The notes under the pieces were generated by a model. That model was given only the letters and a program-made list of their open reading frames with translations. It was not told the DNA's origin and searched no databases. From Candidatus Amesbacteria bacterium RIFCSPLOWO2_01_FULL_49_25 (GTDB taxonomy: Bacteria > Patescibacteriota > Microgenomatia > CAZETR01 > Amesbacteraceae), in assembly GCA_001773725.1 (NCBI GenBank), contig MEXP01000025.1:1-51358 (forward strand): a stretch of 51,358 nucleotides of DNA, in the 5' to 3' direction. This document shows positions 1-8,127 of the stretch, piece after piece (positions within the stretch are counted from its first letter, which is position 1; the number at the start of each line of letters is the position of its first letter). The position numbers were made by a program, and so were the translations under genes.

Positions 1-37
1 GGGAAAAGATACTGCATCAACTCCCTCGCCCTAAATT

Positions 38-925
38 TCATTCCCACCTCGTCTGCAGATCATAGCCGGTATTAACCGGCAAAAAGCTGGCGCTCACACT
101 GGCATTTTCCCACTCATACCATCCCACTACTCCCTCCATTGTTTTTTTACTCCACGTCTGATCAAAAATAAAATTCCCATGCGAATACACAATCAACTTA
201 TCTTTATACCTTTCTGTCGTCTGGATCCAATGCGGATGGTTCCCCACCACCAAATCGGCCCCCGCATCAATCGCCTGGCGAGCCAGATTTACTTGCCGTA
301 CAGCCGGTTTATCCCTGTATTCCAACCCAAAGTGGAATTGCACCACCACCAAATCCGCCAATTCCTTCAAACTCTTTACTTTCTCTGTTAGTTTAGCCGT
401 CCCGTTTATCCCGCAACCGCCGGCTCCCAGATCACTAAACCCCAAAAATCCGATCTTCTTTTTTTTAACTTCTATCACCGGCTCTCCGTCCTCGGTCCCC
501 GTCCAGGAAATTCCAGCGTTTCTTAAAACCTCTTTCGTTTGTGACAATCCCGCCGCGCCATAATTGCAGGCATGGTTGTTGGCCAAATTGGCCACGTCAA
601 CTCCGGCAAATTTCAGTCCCTGTACACCTCTCACATCACCACAAAAAGTCATCCCCTCCATCGTCGGCCGGCAGTCCGTGGTTAAAGGCGTTTCCAAATT
701 AATATAAGTCACATCCGCCCCTCTCAACTTCTCTGCCACATTTTTCCAAGGGTACGTAAAGTCATTCAATTCCACCATCTTCGCATTCACGGATCTAGCC
801 AGCAATACATCCCCGGTCACCGCTATAGATATGGTTACTGGCTGTTCCACCCGCTTCACCGGCGTCACCCTTGGCGTCGCCACTCCCAACCCCAAAGCCG
901 CAACCAACCAAATTAACCATTTCAT
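38..925 (-). CDS. CapA-family (PGA_cap) metallophosphatase-like protein
   Basis: This 295-residue protein has an N-terminal signal or anchor segment (MKWLIWLVAALGLGVATP), so it is probably exported. The CapA-type calcineurin-like fold shows in VTGDVLLARSVN near residue 37, YINLETPLT near 74, LANNHACNYG near 113, VVVQFHFGLEY near 193, DLVVGNHPHWIQ near 224 and VYSHGNFIFDQ near 247. The Asp, Asn and His residues in these motifs fit a two-metal phosphoesterase site. In the family, CapA/PgsA proteins take part in poly-gamma-glutamate or other cell-surface polymer synthesis. No capB or capC partner is nearby, so the polymer role is not supported and a surface phosphoesterase is equally possible. 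The start has AGGGGAG just upstream and a TATACT box, divergent from the ATP-cone gene. Confidence 0.85.
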   Translation of the reverse strand: MKWLIWLVAALGLGVATPRVTPVKRVEQPVTISIAVTGDVLLARSVNAKMVELNDFTYPWKNVAEKLRGADVTYINLETPLTTDCRPTMEGMTFCGDVRGVQGLKFAGVDVANLANNHACNYGAAGLSQTKEVLRNAGISWTGTEDGEPVIEVKKKKIGFLGFSDLGAGGCGINGTAKLTEKVKSLKELADLVVVQFHFGLEYRDKPAVRQVNLARQAIDAGADLVVGNHPHWIQTTERYKDKLIVYSHGNFIFDQTWSKKTMEGVVGWYEWENASVSASFLPVNTGYDLQTRWE

Positions 926-954
926 CTCCCCTATTAGTATATAATCTAACGATT

Positions 955-1230
955 GTGGATATCAAAGATTTCCGTATCCAAAAAAAAGATGGCTCAATTG
1001 AGCCCTATCTTCCGGACAAACTTGTCCGTGTCGCTATGGCCGCTGGACTCAACCACGAACAAGCCCTCACCCTTGGCACCCATATTTACGATTGGGTTAT
1101 CACCCAATCCCAGCCGATACCCACATCGGCCATCAGAGACAAAATGATCTCCGAACTTCGCTCTGCCTACCCTCCTGCCGCCAACCTCTACATCTGGTAC
1201 GAATCCACCAAAGACACCAATCCCGAATAA
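955..1230 (+). CDS. Stand-alone ATP-cone domain protein
   Basis: This protein of about 91 residues is almost entirely an ATP-cone: DIKDFRIQKKDGSIEPY, then LVRVAMAAGLNHEQAL and a C-terminal helical stretch. ATP-cones bind ATP/dATP and are normally regulatory parts of ribonucleotide reductases or NrdR. Here no zinc ribbon (as in NrdR) and no reductase domain is attached. I start it at GTG 955 because TATAAT at 940-945 puts the +1 at about 952, so the message would be leaderless or have a 3-nt leader. ATT at 952 is in frame and cannot be excluded. The 3' end overlaps the convergent dus gene by 43 bp. Function is inferred from the domain only. Confidence 0.75.
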   Translation: MDIKDFRIQKKDGSIEPYLPDKLVRVAMAAGLNHEQALTLGTHIYDWVITQSQPIPTSAIRDKMISELRSAYPPAANLYIWYESTKDTNPE

Positions 1231-2282
1231 TCTTTGGCCGCCACCAATTTCTCCCGCATCTCCCGAGACCCTTCAAAATCCCTGACATAGACTTTTACAT
1301 ACTTTTTCAACACCGAGAAATTTTTGTTCTCTCCCCATGTTTCCCCCCACATCCTTAGGTGTTTCTTCAAAAGCTCAGTTCTCTCTATCTTTGTAAATTG
1401 ATAATTGCGATTTGAAAATTCTCGAAAACATCCGATGTTTTCGAGCACCCCTCTCCCAATCATCACTCCATCCACCCCGTATTTCTCCACCATCTCTTCC
1501 GCATGCTCCACACTCTTCACATCACCATTACCAATTATCAAGGTTCTGCCAGCGAATGCATATGAAACAAACCGCACGGAGGGGGTGCCATCCGAAGGGA
1601 ACGCCGACGAGGACGGATTTGTCACATGCATGAGCCCGTCACGAATTGCAACCGCCTTCCCAATCTCCTCCCACCGGTTAGAAACCTTCGACATTTCCCG
1701 CGCCGTCCGTCCATGAATCGTTATCACCGCCAATTTCTGCCCGAGTAAAAAATCTATCCATTCCTCAGTAATAATTCTATCATATCCAATTCTTGTCTTA
1801 ACGCTTACTGGTAACCCACTCTCCCGCACCGCCGCAATAATCTCCGCAACCCGCGAGGTGTTTCCAATCATCGCCGCGCATGCTCCAATTTTTACGACAT
1901 CCTTCACCGGACACCCCAAATTAATATCCACGCCATCAAATCCCATCTTTTTAATTATTTGCCCCGCCTCATAAAATTTCTCCGGATCCACCCCCCAAAT
2001 CTGCGCCACAATCGGTCTTTCTATTTCAGAGAAAACTAATCGTTGCAGTGCAGGAACGCTCGACAACACCTCTCTCCTTTTATTCCCCTCTCCTGAATTC
2101 AGGAGAGGGGTTAGGGGTGACGTATTAAACGCGTGAATAATAGAATCAATATTCGTAAACTCCGTAAAACACACATCCGGTCTACCCACACTTATTACCA
2201 TCCTCCGAAAAACCGAATCGGTCACATCTTCCATCGGAGCCAAAACCCAAAAGGGCTTGGTCAGTCTCTGCCAAAAACTCAT
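1188..2282 (-). CDS. dus: tRNA-dihydrouridine synthase
   Basis: This FMN-dependent enzyme reduces uridine in the tRNA D-loop. The TIM-barrel motifs are in order: LAPMEDVTDSVFRRM near residue 14, VAQIWGVDPEKF, GVDINLGCPVKDVVK with the catalytic Cys, SVKTRIGYD, ITIHGRTAREMSK, and IIGNGDVKS followed by VDGVMIGRGVLENI. At 364 residues it is slightly long because two peptides are inserted. One (LTPLLNSGEGN) is encoded by the perfect palindrome at 2085-2110. The other (NPSSSAFPSDGTPSVRF) comes from the inverted-repeat element at 1557-1630, just before the NGD motif. Both keep the frame. The start overlaps the upstream stop as ATGA, so it is translationally coupled to the LytR_C gene. Confidence 0.93.
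   Translation of the reverse strand: MSFWQRLTKPFWVLAPMEDVTDSVFRRMVISVGRPDVCFTEFTNIDSIIHAFNTSPLTPLLNSGEGNKRREVLSSVPALQRLVFSEIERPIVAQIWGVDPEKFYEAGQIIKKMGFDGVDINLGCPVKDVVKIGACAAMIGNTSRVAEIIAAVRESGLPVSVKTRIGYDRIITEEWIDFLLGQKLAVITIHGRTAREMSKVSNRWEEIGKAVAIRDGLMHVTNPSSSAFPSDGTPSVRFVSYAFAGRTLIIGNGDVKSVEHAEEMVEKYGVDGVMIGRGVLENIGCFREFSNRNYQFTKIERTELLKKHLRMWGETWGENKNFSVLKKYVKVYVRDFEGSREMREKLVAAKDYSGLVSLVDSYQM
1557..1630. repeat. ORF-embedded inverted-repeat element in dus
   Basis: The ends TGCATATGAAACAAACCG and CGGATTTGTCACATGCA are imperfect inverted repeats. The element adds about 25 codons before the NGD motif. Confidence 0.7.
2085..2110. repeat. ORF-embedded perfect palindrome in dus
   Basis: A perfect 26-bp palindrome, CCCCTCTCCTGAA joined to its reverse complement. 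It is in frame and encodes part of LTPLLNSGEGN within dus. Confidence 0.9.
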
Positions 2283-3034
2283 TTCGAACCCAAGATAACC
2301 ACCGCGTCAAACTCGCTTCCCTTATCCAAACTCCCGCTGGTTGTCGAAACTTCGTACTTCCCTTCCAGGTCTCCTTTCACTAGCTCCCACACAGCCGCCT
2401 TCCCGCTCTTGACCGAAATAGACGTCTCTTGATAATCGTCCCTATCCGCATTTCCCGTTTTGACGTCCTTGTAGCCCAATCCTTCCAGCCTCTTCGCCTC
2501 CACTGACGCCGCCCCAACAACTCCGCTTCCATTAAGAACCTGAAGCTTCACATCTTCTCTTTTTACTTCCACGACCGGTATGGTTGGCGTCGGCTCGCTT
2601 ACCTCAGTCACCCCCGATTCAGGCGCCGCCAACTCCGACGTCACCATTTTCTTATCCAGGTTCTTATCCCTCCCCCAAACCATATACCCCACCCCTCCGC
2701 CCAATACGAGTCCCAAAAGCAGAGAAATCACCGCCCAACCCCACATCCACCCGCCGCCGCTACTTGTCACCGCCGTCACTTCCACCGGCATCGTCGGCAT
2801 CGTCGTCGGCACCGACCCAGAAATCTCGGCCGGCACGCTTTCTATCGTCGGACCCGCCTTAGGCGTCTCTTGAATCCTTGCCAAGTCTCCCACCGTTGCC
2901 GAAATAGACTCGCTCACCGGTTCCACCACCCCACTTGGTTCCGCTTCGACCGCCGCCTCCAGCATCACCTTCGGCTTTTCCTCAACCACCGGTTCTTCAC
3001 TCGTTTTCTTCTTCATCGCAGGCATTACACCCAT
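2279..3034 (-). CDS. Membrane-anchored LytR_C-domain protein
   Basis: The protein has a Lys/Glu/Pro/Thr-rich N-terminus, one transmembrane helix (WMWGWAVISLLLGLVLGG) and a C-terminal LytR_C-like domain (VKLQVLNGSGVVGAAS, then RLEGLGYKDVKTGNAD and DAVVILGSK). The LytR_C domain occurs in wall-associated LytR/CpsA/Psr proteins, but the catalytic LCP domain is missing here. An envelope role is likely and the substrate is unknown. Several Met codons are possible. The first (3052) would overlap rarA, 3034 is used here, and 3025 fits the TTGACA (15 bp) TACGAT promoter best because its predicted +1 is at 3026. It lies between rarA and dus and is coupled to dus. Confidence 0.75.
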   Translation of the reverse strand: MGVMPAMKKKTSEEPVVEEKPKVMLEAAVEAEPSGVVEPVSESISATVGDLARIQETPKAGPTIESVPAEISGSVPTTMPTMPVEVTAVTSSGGGWMWGWAVISLLLGLVLGGGVGYMVWGRDKNLDKKMVTSELAAPESGVTEVSEPTPTIPVVEVKREDVKLQVLNGSGVVGAASVEAKRLEGLGYKDVKTGNADRDDYQETSISVKSGKAAVWELVKGDLEGKYEVSTTSGSLDKGSEFDAVVILGSK

Positions 3035-3045
3035 CGTATCACATC

Positions 3046-4203
3046 TCAACACTTGTCAACAATATATTTCTTATTCTTCAGTTCGTCAGGAAGTAAAGAT
3101 TCCTTCGTATACGCCTGATAGCCTCGGCCGTAACCCAATTCCTTCATCAACTTCGTCGGGGCATTCCTGATTTTTAAAGGAATCGGCAAGTTGCCAAATT
3201 TTTTGACATCCTCCACCGCCCTAAAATAGGCGTCACATGCCGACCGGTCTTTCTTGGCTTTCGCCAAATACACCACTCCATGGGCCAGATTTATAGCGCA
3301 CTCCGGATAGCCAATAGTTTCGCAAGCCCTAAAAACCTCGTTAGCCACCACCAACGCAGTTGGCTGAGCCATGCCGATATCTTCCGAGGCAAAAATTACC
3401 ATCCTTCGGGCGATAAACAACGGATCTTCTCCCGACTCAACCATTCTCGCCAAGTAATACAATGCCGCGTCAGCATCACTAGCCCGCATGGACTTAATAA
3501 ATGCCGAGATAGTGTTGTAATGCTCTTCCCCCAATTTGTCATAGCGCAAATGCTTTGACTGCAGAGCCTTGTTTATATTTTCCTCAGTCACTTCACCATA
3601 CAATTGAGTGGTCACCTCAATCAAATTAATAAACTGTCTGGCGTCCCCATTCGCCAAACCGGCAATATATCCAAACACATCCTTATTTATTTTTATATTT
3701 AATTCTTTTTCTGCTTTTACGCTTATACTCTCCAGCTCTTCCTCTCTCAGCTCTTTCAGCACAAAAACTCGGCACCTGGACAGCAAGGGTGAAATTACCT
3801 CAAAACTCGGGTTCTCCGTCGTCGCCCCTATGAGAATTATCGTCCCGTTTTCGACATATGGCAGTAAGTAATCCTGCTGGGCCTTGTTGAACCGGTGGAT
3901 TTCATCGACAAACAAAACTCCGCCCGCTTTGACCGCCTGCCGCATCTCGTCTTTTCCCGCCGATACTGCCGAAATTTCCGTCAGATGCAGTCCCAATGCT
4001 CTCGTATAAATCCGAGCCAGCGTAGTCTTGCCGCTCCCCGGCGGCCCCCACAATATAAAGCTGAATCTATGCTTTCCCTCGACCGAGATTCTCAATGGTC
4101 CTGCAGGTCCTGAGCCCGTCGAAGGATTTCCCACCAAATGTTCCTGCCCCACAAACTCATCCAGACTCTTTGGTCTCAACCTCTCCGCCAGCGGCACACC
4201 CAT
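3046..4203 (-). CDS. rarA: Replication-associated recombination protein A (AAA+ ATPase)
   Basis: RarA/MgsA is a clamp-loader-like AAA+ ATPase that acts at stalled replication forks. Visible motifs are LRPKSLDEFVGQEHLVG, Walker A GPPGSGKTT, Walker B LFVDEIHRFNK, sensor 1 IGATTENPS and LLSRCRVFVL. The C-terminal MgsA tetramerisation region contains FIARRMVIFASEDIGMAQP and LGYGRGYQAY. The length of 385 is slightly short of the usual length. The peptide PSTGSGPAGP after VGN is an insertion encoded by a palindromic element at 4098-4128, placed before Walker A. TATATT at 4209-4214 predicts a leaderless or 1-nt-leader transcript. Confidence 0.93.
   Translation of the reverse strand: MGVPLAERLRPKSLDEFVGQEHLVGNPSTGSGPAGPLRISVEGKHRFSFILWGPPGSGKTTLARIYTRALGLHLTEISAVSAGKDEMRQAVKAGGVLFVDEIHRFNKAQQDYLLPYVENGTIILIGATTENPSFEVISPLLSRCRVFVLKELREEELESISVKAEKELNIKINKDVFGYIAGLANGDARQFINLIEVTTQLYGEVTEENINKALQSKHLRYDKLGEEHYNTISAFIKSMRASDADAALYYLARMVESGEDPLFIARRMVIFASEDIGMAQPTALVVANEVFRACETIGYPECAINLAHGVVYLAKAKKDRSACDAYFRAVEDVKKFGNLPIPLKIRNAPTKLMKELGYGRGYQAYTKESLLPDELKNKKYIVDKC
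4098..4128. repeat. ORF-embedded palindromic element in rarA
   Basis: CCTTCGACGGGCTCAGGACC-type sequence (minus strand) encoding PSTGSGPAGP ahead of Walker A. Confidence 0.7.
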
Positions 4204-4235
4204 GCCCTAATATATACCCGAACAAAACTCGAAAA

Positions 4236-4448
4236 TCAATCCTCGCCCACCACTCTGTACCCTTGTTCTTCAATTATCTCTTTTATTTTCCGCTCGTTTA
4301 TCGCTCTGGGATCAAACTCCACTTCCACCAACTGCTTGATCCAATTACACATCGCCTTCACTCCCAGCTGATCCTCCAACTCACCTTCAATTAGCATACT
4401 GCAGCTTGTACAATGCATTCCCGACAGCTTATAAACTTTCTTCTTCAT
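4236..4448 (-). CDS. Heavy-metal-associated (HMA) domain protein
   Basis: This small cytosolic protein of about 70 residues has the HMA motif GMHCTSC near residues 10-16 and the expected beta-alpha-beta continuation ending EEQGYRV. The two Cys residues normally bind Cu(I) or another soft metal ion. It begins at ATG 4448, which overlaps the TGA of the upstream membrane protein as ATGA. The two are therefore co-translated and probably form a copper-handling pair, with this as metallochaperone or donor domain. No copper P-type ATPase is in the window. Confidence 0.85.
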   Translation of the reverse strand: MKKKVYKLSGMHCTSCSMLIEGELEDQLGVKAMCNWIKQLVEVEFDPRAINERKIKEIIEEQGYRVVGED

Positions 4449-5440
4449 ATGACTATCAGATCGCCAGTGTACATCCCCATACTGCACGAAATCAAGAGCT
4501 TGCCAGGCTTCTGGGGAGCTTTGAAGCTAATCTCCTGGCTCTGACCTGGCCTGACAACCTTAGAAATCCCCAGGGCCGGAATCGTCATCGCCTGTTGGCA
4601 TCCCCTGCCGTCCGTATTCACCACTGTCATTTCTACATCCTGCCCTGCCCGCACCGCATTAGACACAGCATATCCCCCGCGACTGATCTCGAGGGTCACT
4701 CTGTTGCTGGCCATCCCCGCCACCTGCCCGCTGCAAAAACTGATCAGACACTCCGATTTGGCCAACGCGCTCTGAATGCTGATTGGGCTTCCCAAAAGGA
4801 CCCCGGCCGTGTTCAAGCTCCACACCGCCATTCCCACTACCGCCCATCCCGCGTACTTCAAAAACCCTTGTTTAAAAGCGTCCCCCAGTTTAGCCATCAA
4901 AACTCCCAACCCCAAAAATACCGGGCTTGTCCCCGCCACAAATGCCGCCATTACTGCCGCTCCCCAAACCGGCTTTCCGGAAGCCACCGTCAGTGCCATC
5001 ATAGCTTGCGTCGTCCCGCAAGGGATAAGTACAGTAGCCGCTCCCAAGACCGTCGGAGCAAACCATGCCCCGCTTTTTGCCTGGCCCCTCATCCACCGGG
5101 TCAAAAATCTCGGCGGCTGCAAAATAAAATATCGGAAAAACGGATGCACCTCCAAAAGAGCCAAACCCACTCCCAGCATGTACACCGCCGCCGCCGCCTG
5201 AAGCACACCTTGCGTAACCAGCGAAAATTGCAGTTTGCCCCCTGCCCACCCCAGGGCAAATCCCAATATGGTATACGCCACCAATTTCGCCAATAAAAAC
5301 GCGACCGACCCCAAAACTTTGTTAAATCTTGCGTCTTGGTTATTGGTTATGGCCGCCGCCAAAAGACCGCCCTGTACCGCCACGCAAGTTACTCCTCCAG
5401 TCAAAAGTCCAGTCGTAAATACTAACCACAAATTCGGCAT
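4445..5440 (-). CDS. Sulfite-exporter/DsbD-like membrane protein fused to a cupredoxin-like domain
   Basis: About the first 200 residues are a polytopic membrane domain of the UreH_2/DsbD_2 (TauE/SafE-like) type: LLTGGVTCVAVQGGLL near the start, a second conserved Cys in TVLIPCGTTQAMMAL, and AFVAGTSPVFLGLG. A linker with paired Cys (KSECLISFCSG) follows, then a beta-rich C-terminal domain with CQQAMTIPALGISK and LISCSMGMYTGDLIVI, which resembles a cupredoxin with Cys/Met ligands. Together with the coupled HMA gene this suggests copper trafficking or cuproprotein assembly at the membrane. The start at 5440 is chosen because it leaves a TATAAT box just upstream in a divergent promoter region shared with the gene at 5461. 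Confidence 0.8.
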   Translation of the reverse strand: MPNLWLVFTTGLLTGGVTCVAVQGGLLAAAITNNQDARFNKVLGSVAFLLAKLVAYTILGFALGWAGGKLQFSLVTQGVLQAAAAVYMLGVGLALLEVHPFFRYFILQPPRFLTRWMRGQAKSGAWFAPTVLGAATVLIPCGTTQAMMALTVASGKPVWGAAVMAAFVAGTSPVFLGLGVLMAKLGDAFKQGFLKYAGWAVVGMAVWSLNTAGVLLGSPISIQSALAKSECLISFCSGQVAGMASNRVTLEISRGGYAVSNAVRAGQDVEMTVVNTDGRGCQQAMTIPALGISKVVRPGQSQEISFKAPQKPGKLLISCSMGMYTGDLIVI

Positions 5441-5460
5441 AGTGGTATTATTATATATCA

Positions 5461-5865
5461 ATGAAAGTTGCCTTAGCGATACTAGCAGGCTTCACCCTGG
5501 CCGCCGCTCTCACCTACTACTTTCAACCCTCGCTCGTCACCGGATTCATCCCCCGCCTCAACCCGCCGGACATTATTGTACTCGCCCCCTTGACCAGAGA
5601 CAAAGTTATGCTCAGGTTTGCCGTCGCCGGCCGCGCTCGCTCACCAAATAACCACCTCACAGTGCTCGTCCTCGATTCAACTGGCCGCACCCTCCTGTTC
5701 CAGGCTGTCAATACAGACGCCCCCTCACCCTCCAAATTCGGCAATTTCTATCTCCCCGTCGACCTCGGCCAAAAAAACCTCCAGCCCGGCGACTCAATCA
5801 CCCTCCGCGTCTACTTGGCCTCTTCCCCTGAATCCGCCCTATCCATTCCCCTAACTATTCACTAA
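5461..5865 (+). CDS. Exported Gmad2-like immunoglobulin-fold protein
   Basis: The 134-residue product starts with a signal or anchor segment (MKVALAILAGFTLAAAL). The rest is a single beta-rich domain with IVLAPLTRDKV, FAVAGRARSPNN, PVDLGQ and PGDSITLRVYLASSP, a pattern like the Gmad2 Ig-like domain found in secreted bacterial proteins. A surface binding or structural role is inferred. TATTAT at 5449-5454 puts the predicted +1 exactly on the ATG. The 3' end overlaps the convergent small gene by 11 bp. Confidence 0.65.
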   Translation: MKVALAILAGFTLAAALTYYFQPSLVTGFIPRLNPPDIIVLAPLTRDKVMLRFAVAGRARSPNNHLTVLVLDSTGRTLLFQAVNTDAPSPSKFGNFYLPVDLGQKNLQPGDSITLRVYLASSPESALSIPLTIH

Positions 5866-6130
5866 CTTGCCTCTGGAACAATGACCCAACCAAGCGGTTT
5901 AACCTTTCTGCTGGACTGCCTTCCCGAGCGTGTTGAACTGCGGCAACCCTAGCTCTCTGAGCCCTATTATCCAAGCCATTTGGATCATACGCCGTAGGAT
6001 CAGCCTCAGCCGCCTCAGCGCTACCTGATACCTGGCTCATTATTTCCTCTTCCGCCCTTCGTTTTGCGGCCAATTCTTCGGGGCTTAATATCCCAGTAAA
6101 TAGCCTAGCTAATGCGAATTCTTTTGCCAT
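5855..6130 (-). CDS. Hypothetical protein, 91 residues
   Basis: I do not recognise the family. The protein is charged and Ala-rich, with a helical N-terminus (MAKEFALARLFTGILSPEEL) and no membrane segment. Coding status rests on the exact leaderless promoter: TAAAAT at 6137-6142 preceded by TGG (extended -10), with +1 on the ATG. It stands alone, convergent with the Gmad2-like gene. Confidence 0.6.
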   Translation of the reverse strand: MAKEFALARLFTGILSPEELAAKRRAEEEIMSQVSGSAEAAEADPTAYDPNGLDNRAQRARVAAVQHAREGSPAERLNRLVGSLFQRQVSE

Positions 6131-6182
6131 ATTCCTATTTTACCATATTATGCAACTCCGAGATACATGGTATCATATACCT

Positions 6183-6536
6183 ATGGACACACCTCCCCCG
6201 GATATTTTTGCCCTTCTCAAATCCAAACTCACCCAGTCCGGCGTCGAAGAAGCCAAAACCACACAGCTCATATCCGAAATATTCAAAGAAATAAACATCG
6301 AAATCCTCAGACTCGTCTCTGAGACTCTTCCCAACAACAAAAAAGAAGACTTACTTTCCGTAGCCAGGTCGGCCAAATCCACACAGGAATTGGACACACA
6401 TATCCAATCCCTTCCCGGTATAGACCAGCAAGAAATTTCCAAAAGGGCCATAGACAACGTCATGCTCAAAATTAATCGCATCCTCTCTGCAAACCTCACC
6501 CCCGCCCAACTGGACAAATTTCACTCCCCGTATTAA
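6183..6536 (+). CDS. Hypothetical helical protein, 117 residues
   Basis: The family is not recognised. The sequence is mostly amphipathic helices (IFALLKSKLTQSGVEEAK, EIFKEINIEILRLVSETL) with no signal or membrane segment. It is about the size of many uncharacterised CPR cytosolic proteins. The start at 6183 is chosen over an upstream ATG because TATCAT at 6171-6176 places the +1 exactly there. Its TAA stop is the first half of the next gene's -10 box. Confidence 0.6.
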   Translation: MDTPPPDIFALLKSKLTQSGVEEAKTTQLISEIFKEINIEILRLVSETLPNNKKEDLLSVARSAKSTQELDTHIQSLPGIDQQEISKRAIDNVMLKINRILSANLTPAQLDKFHSPY

Positions 6537-6545
6537 AATAACCTT

Positions 6546-6836
6546 ATGACAGATCCCACACTTGCTGAAATGTTAAGACAGGGAATGGAATTGGCTAAAA
6601 TAGTCGCCGAGAACCCTGGGGTACTCGCCGCAACCGCCATGCTCTTTGCCGGCACTGCAGGCGCCGCCCTCATCTACAAATTATGGCCAACAAAACCGGA
6701 TATGCTAGATTCCGATACTCACCCCGGCATCAGTGTTGCTAATCCCGTCGAAACCCAAGCCGTCAAAGCAGGCAAGGCCGAAGCAGAAAAATCCATGCAA
6801 GGCTACAAAGGCCCAACTAACCCTATGTACGGGTAA
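6546..6836 (+). CDS. Hypothetical single-pass membrane protein
   Basis: The product has 96 residues: an N-terminal amphipathic helix, one transmembrane segment around residues 26-46 (GVLAATAMLFAGTAGAALIY) and a soluble polar C-terminal tail. No family is recognised. TAAAAT at 6534-6539, built from the preceding gene's TAA stop, puts the +1 on the ATG. The 3' end overlaps the convergent HAD gene by 14 bp. Confidence 0.6.
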   Translation: MTDPTLAEMLRQGMELAKIVAENPGVLAATAMLFAGTAGAALIYKLWPTKPDMLDSDTHPGISVANPVETQAVKAGKAEAEKSMQGYKGPTNPMYG

Positions 6837-7479
6837 TCAAATCCGCAACCTCCCCCATTTCTTTCACCACCCACGTTGCGCCGGCAGACTTAAGCAATTT
6901 TTCCGGGGCATAGGCCGATTCCAACCCCACCGACAAGCACCCCGCCTCCACAGCCGCCCTTACCCCCGCCACCGCATCCTCCACTACCACACACTCACCC
7001 GGCTCCAGCCCCAGCTTTTGCACAGTCAGCAAATATATCTCCGGATCGGGCTTTTGCACCAGCACTTCCTCCCCCGTAGTCGTCACATCAAACGCCAAAT
7101 ACAACCCCAGCTCCTCCAGCTCCCCCTCAACCACATGCCAACTGCTCCCCGTAGTCAATGCCGTCATCCACCCCCGCGCCTTAATCTTCTCCACCAATTT
7201 CTCCACCCCCTCCCTAATTTTGACTTTTACCTCCTGGGTTTTAAGTTTATAAGCTTCCCAAGTCTCCCGGGACAACTCGTCCACTTTAGCCAAATCGGAA
7301 GGAAAATACCTCCTCCAATTCGGGGTTATCCCAATTCCCGGCTCGTGCATCCATCCGTCAATTGAAAACCCAGAATTGGTAACTGAAAATTTTTTCGCCA
7401 CTTCACAAAAAGCCTCCTCCCATTCCCCCTCGTTGTCTAACACAGTGCCATCCAGGTCAAATATCACCGCTTCAATCAT
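6823..7479 (-). CDS. HAD-superfamily hydrolase, beta-phosphoglucomutase-like
   Basis: This 218-residue cytosolic HAD phosphatase shows all motifs. Motif I is FDLDGTVLDNEGEWEEAF with the nucleophile Asp. A helical cap follows. Motif II is ALTTGSS, motif III is VQKPDPEIYLL with its Lys, and motif IV is CVVVEDAVAGVRAAVEAG. The arrangement matches the subfamily I group with beta-phosphoglucomutase and phosphoglycolate phosphatase. The substrate cannot be read from sequence. It follows the membrane protein at 7486 with a 6-bp gap and is probably co-transcribed from the cysS direction. Confidence 0.87.
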   Translation of the reverse strand: MIEAVIFDLDGTVLDNEGEWEEAFCEVAKKFSVTNSGFSIDGWMHEPGIGITPNWRRYFPSDLAKVDELSRETWEAYKLKTQEVKVKIREGVEKLVEKIKARGWMTALTTGSSWHVVEGELEELGLYLAFDVTTTGEEVLVQKPDPEIYLLTVQKLGLEPGECVVVEDAVAGVRAAVEAGCLSVGLESAYAPEKLLKSAGATWVVKEMGEVADLITRT

Positions 7480-7485
7480 ATTAAA

Positions 7486-8121
7486 CTAGTTCTCAGTCAC
7501 AATCCTCAACCTCCCCTGACTGTAAACGGTTGTATCGGCTGTCAGTGATTTGGCTTGGACGCGAATCAGGTTTTTACCAGCCCAGAAAAACACCTTTTGC
7601 GACTTGGTCCACACATCAGCTTGCGATTCAGTATCATTTTGAGCCCCGGCTGGAGCAATCGAGTTTGTAATATCAAATAGACGCACATAGGCCGTGCCAT
7701 TCCCGTTCTGAAGTTTCAAATTAGCCTCAAAATATACCTCTATTAGCCCCGGATAGTCCCGGGTATCAAAATAAAACTCCGTGCCGGAAAGATTTGTCCA
7801 CTCTCTCAAGCTGGTCGATCCACTCCCCGGTATCGTCAATATCTCCTCCCGCCTGACTTTTTTTACCGCAGGCTGCACCACTGGCTTGAGTGTAGGAGTG
7901 GGAGTCGGCAATACCACCACAGTTCCCCCATTGTCGCTGCCTACCTGCAAGCCCGCCAGCTGATTTTTAATCTCCGCCCGACACTCCTCCCCGCACCTAT
8001 CAACACTAGTCACTTCGGTCTTTGTTATTCCCAGCAATGAACGATAAACCAAGTAACCAACCAGCGTATTCACCGCCATCAGATCCAAAACCAAAATAAA
8101 TTTTAAAATCTTGTTTTGCAT
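7486..8121 (-). CDS. Membrane-anchored protein with beta-rich extracellular domain
   Basis: One N-terminal membrane anchor (ILKFILVLDLMAVNTLVGYL) is followed by a Pro/Thr linker (VVVLPTPTPTLKPVV) and about 120 residues of predicted beta structure with alternating aromatic and polar residues (TEFYFDTRDYPGLIEVYFEA, GTAYVRLFDITNS). It resembles a carbohydrate- or protein-binding jelly roll, but I cannot assign a family. It lies 6 bp after cysS. Confidence 0.55.
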   Translation of the reverse strand: MQNKILKFILVLDLMAVNTLVGYLVYRSLLGITKTEVTSVDRCGEECRAEIKNQLAGLQVGSDNGGTVVVLPTPTPTLKPVVQPAVKKVRREEILTIPGSGSTSLREWTNLSGTEFYFDTRDYPGLIEVYFEANLKLQNGNGTAYVRLFDITNSIAPAGAQNDTESQADVWTKSQKVFFWAGKNLIRVQAKSLTADTTVYSQGRLRIVTEN

Positions 8122-8127
8122 TAGAAA

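Noticed and set aside
871-954. Upstream extension of the ATP-cone gene to ATG 871
   Set aside because: It would run through the divergent promoter and the capA-like start, and the added residues are Pro/Ser/Thr-rich antisense of the signal peptide.
4406-5296. Long plus-strand reading frame of 296 codons
   Set aside because: It lies antisense to the copper-type membrane protein, has an implausible His/Arg/Pro-rich composition and no promoter. It is a shadow frame created by strand skew.
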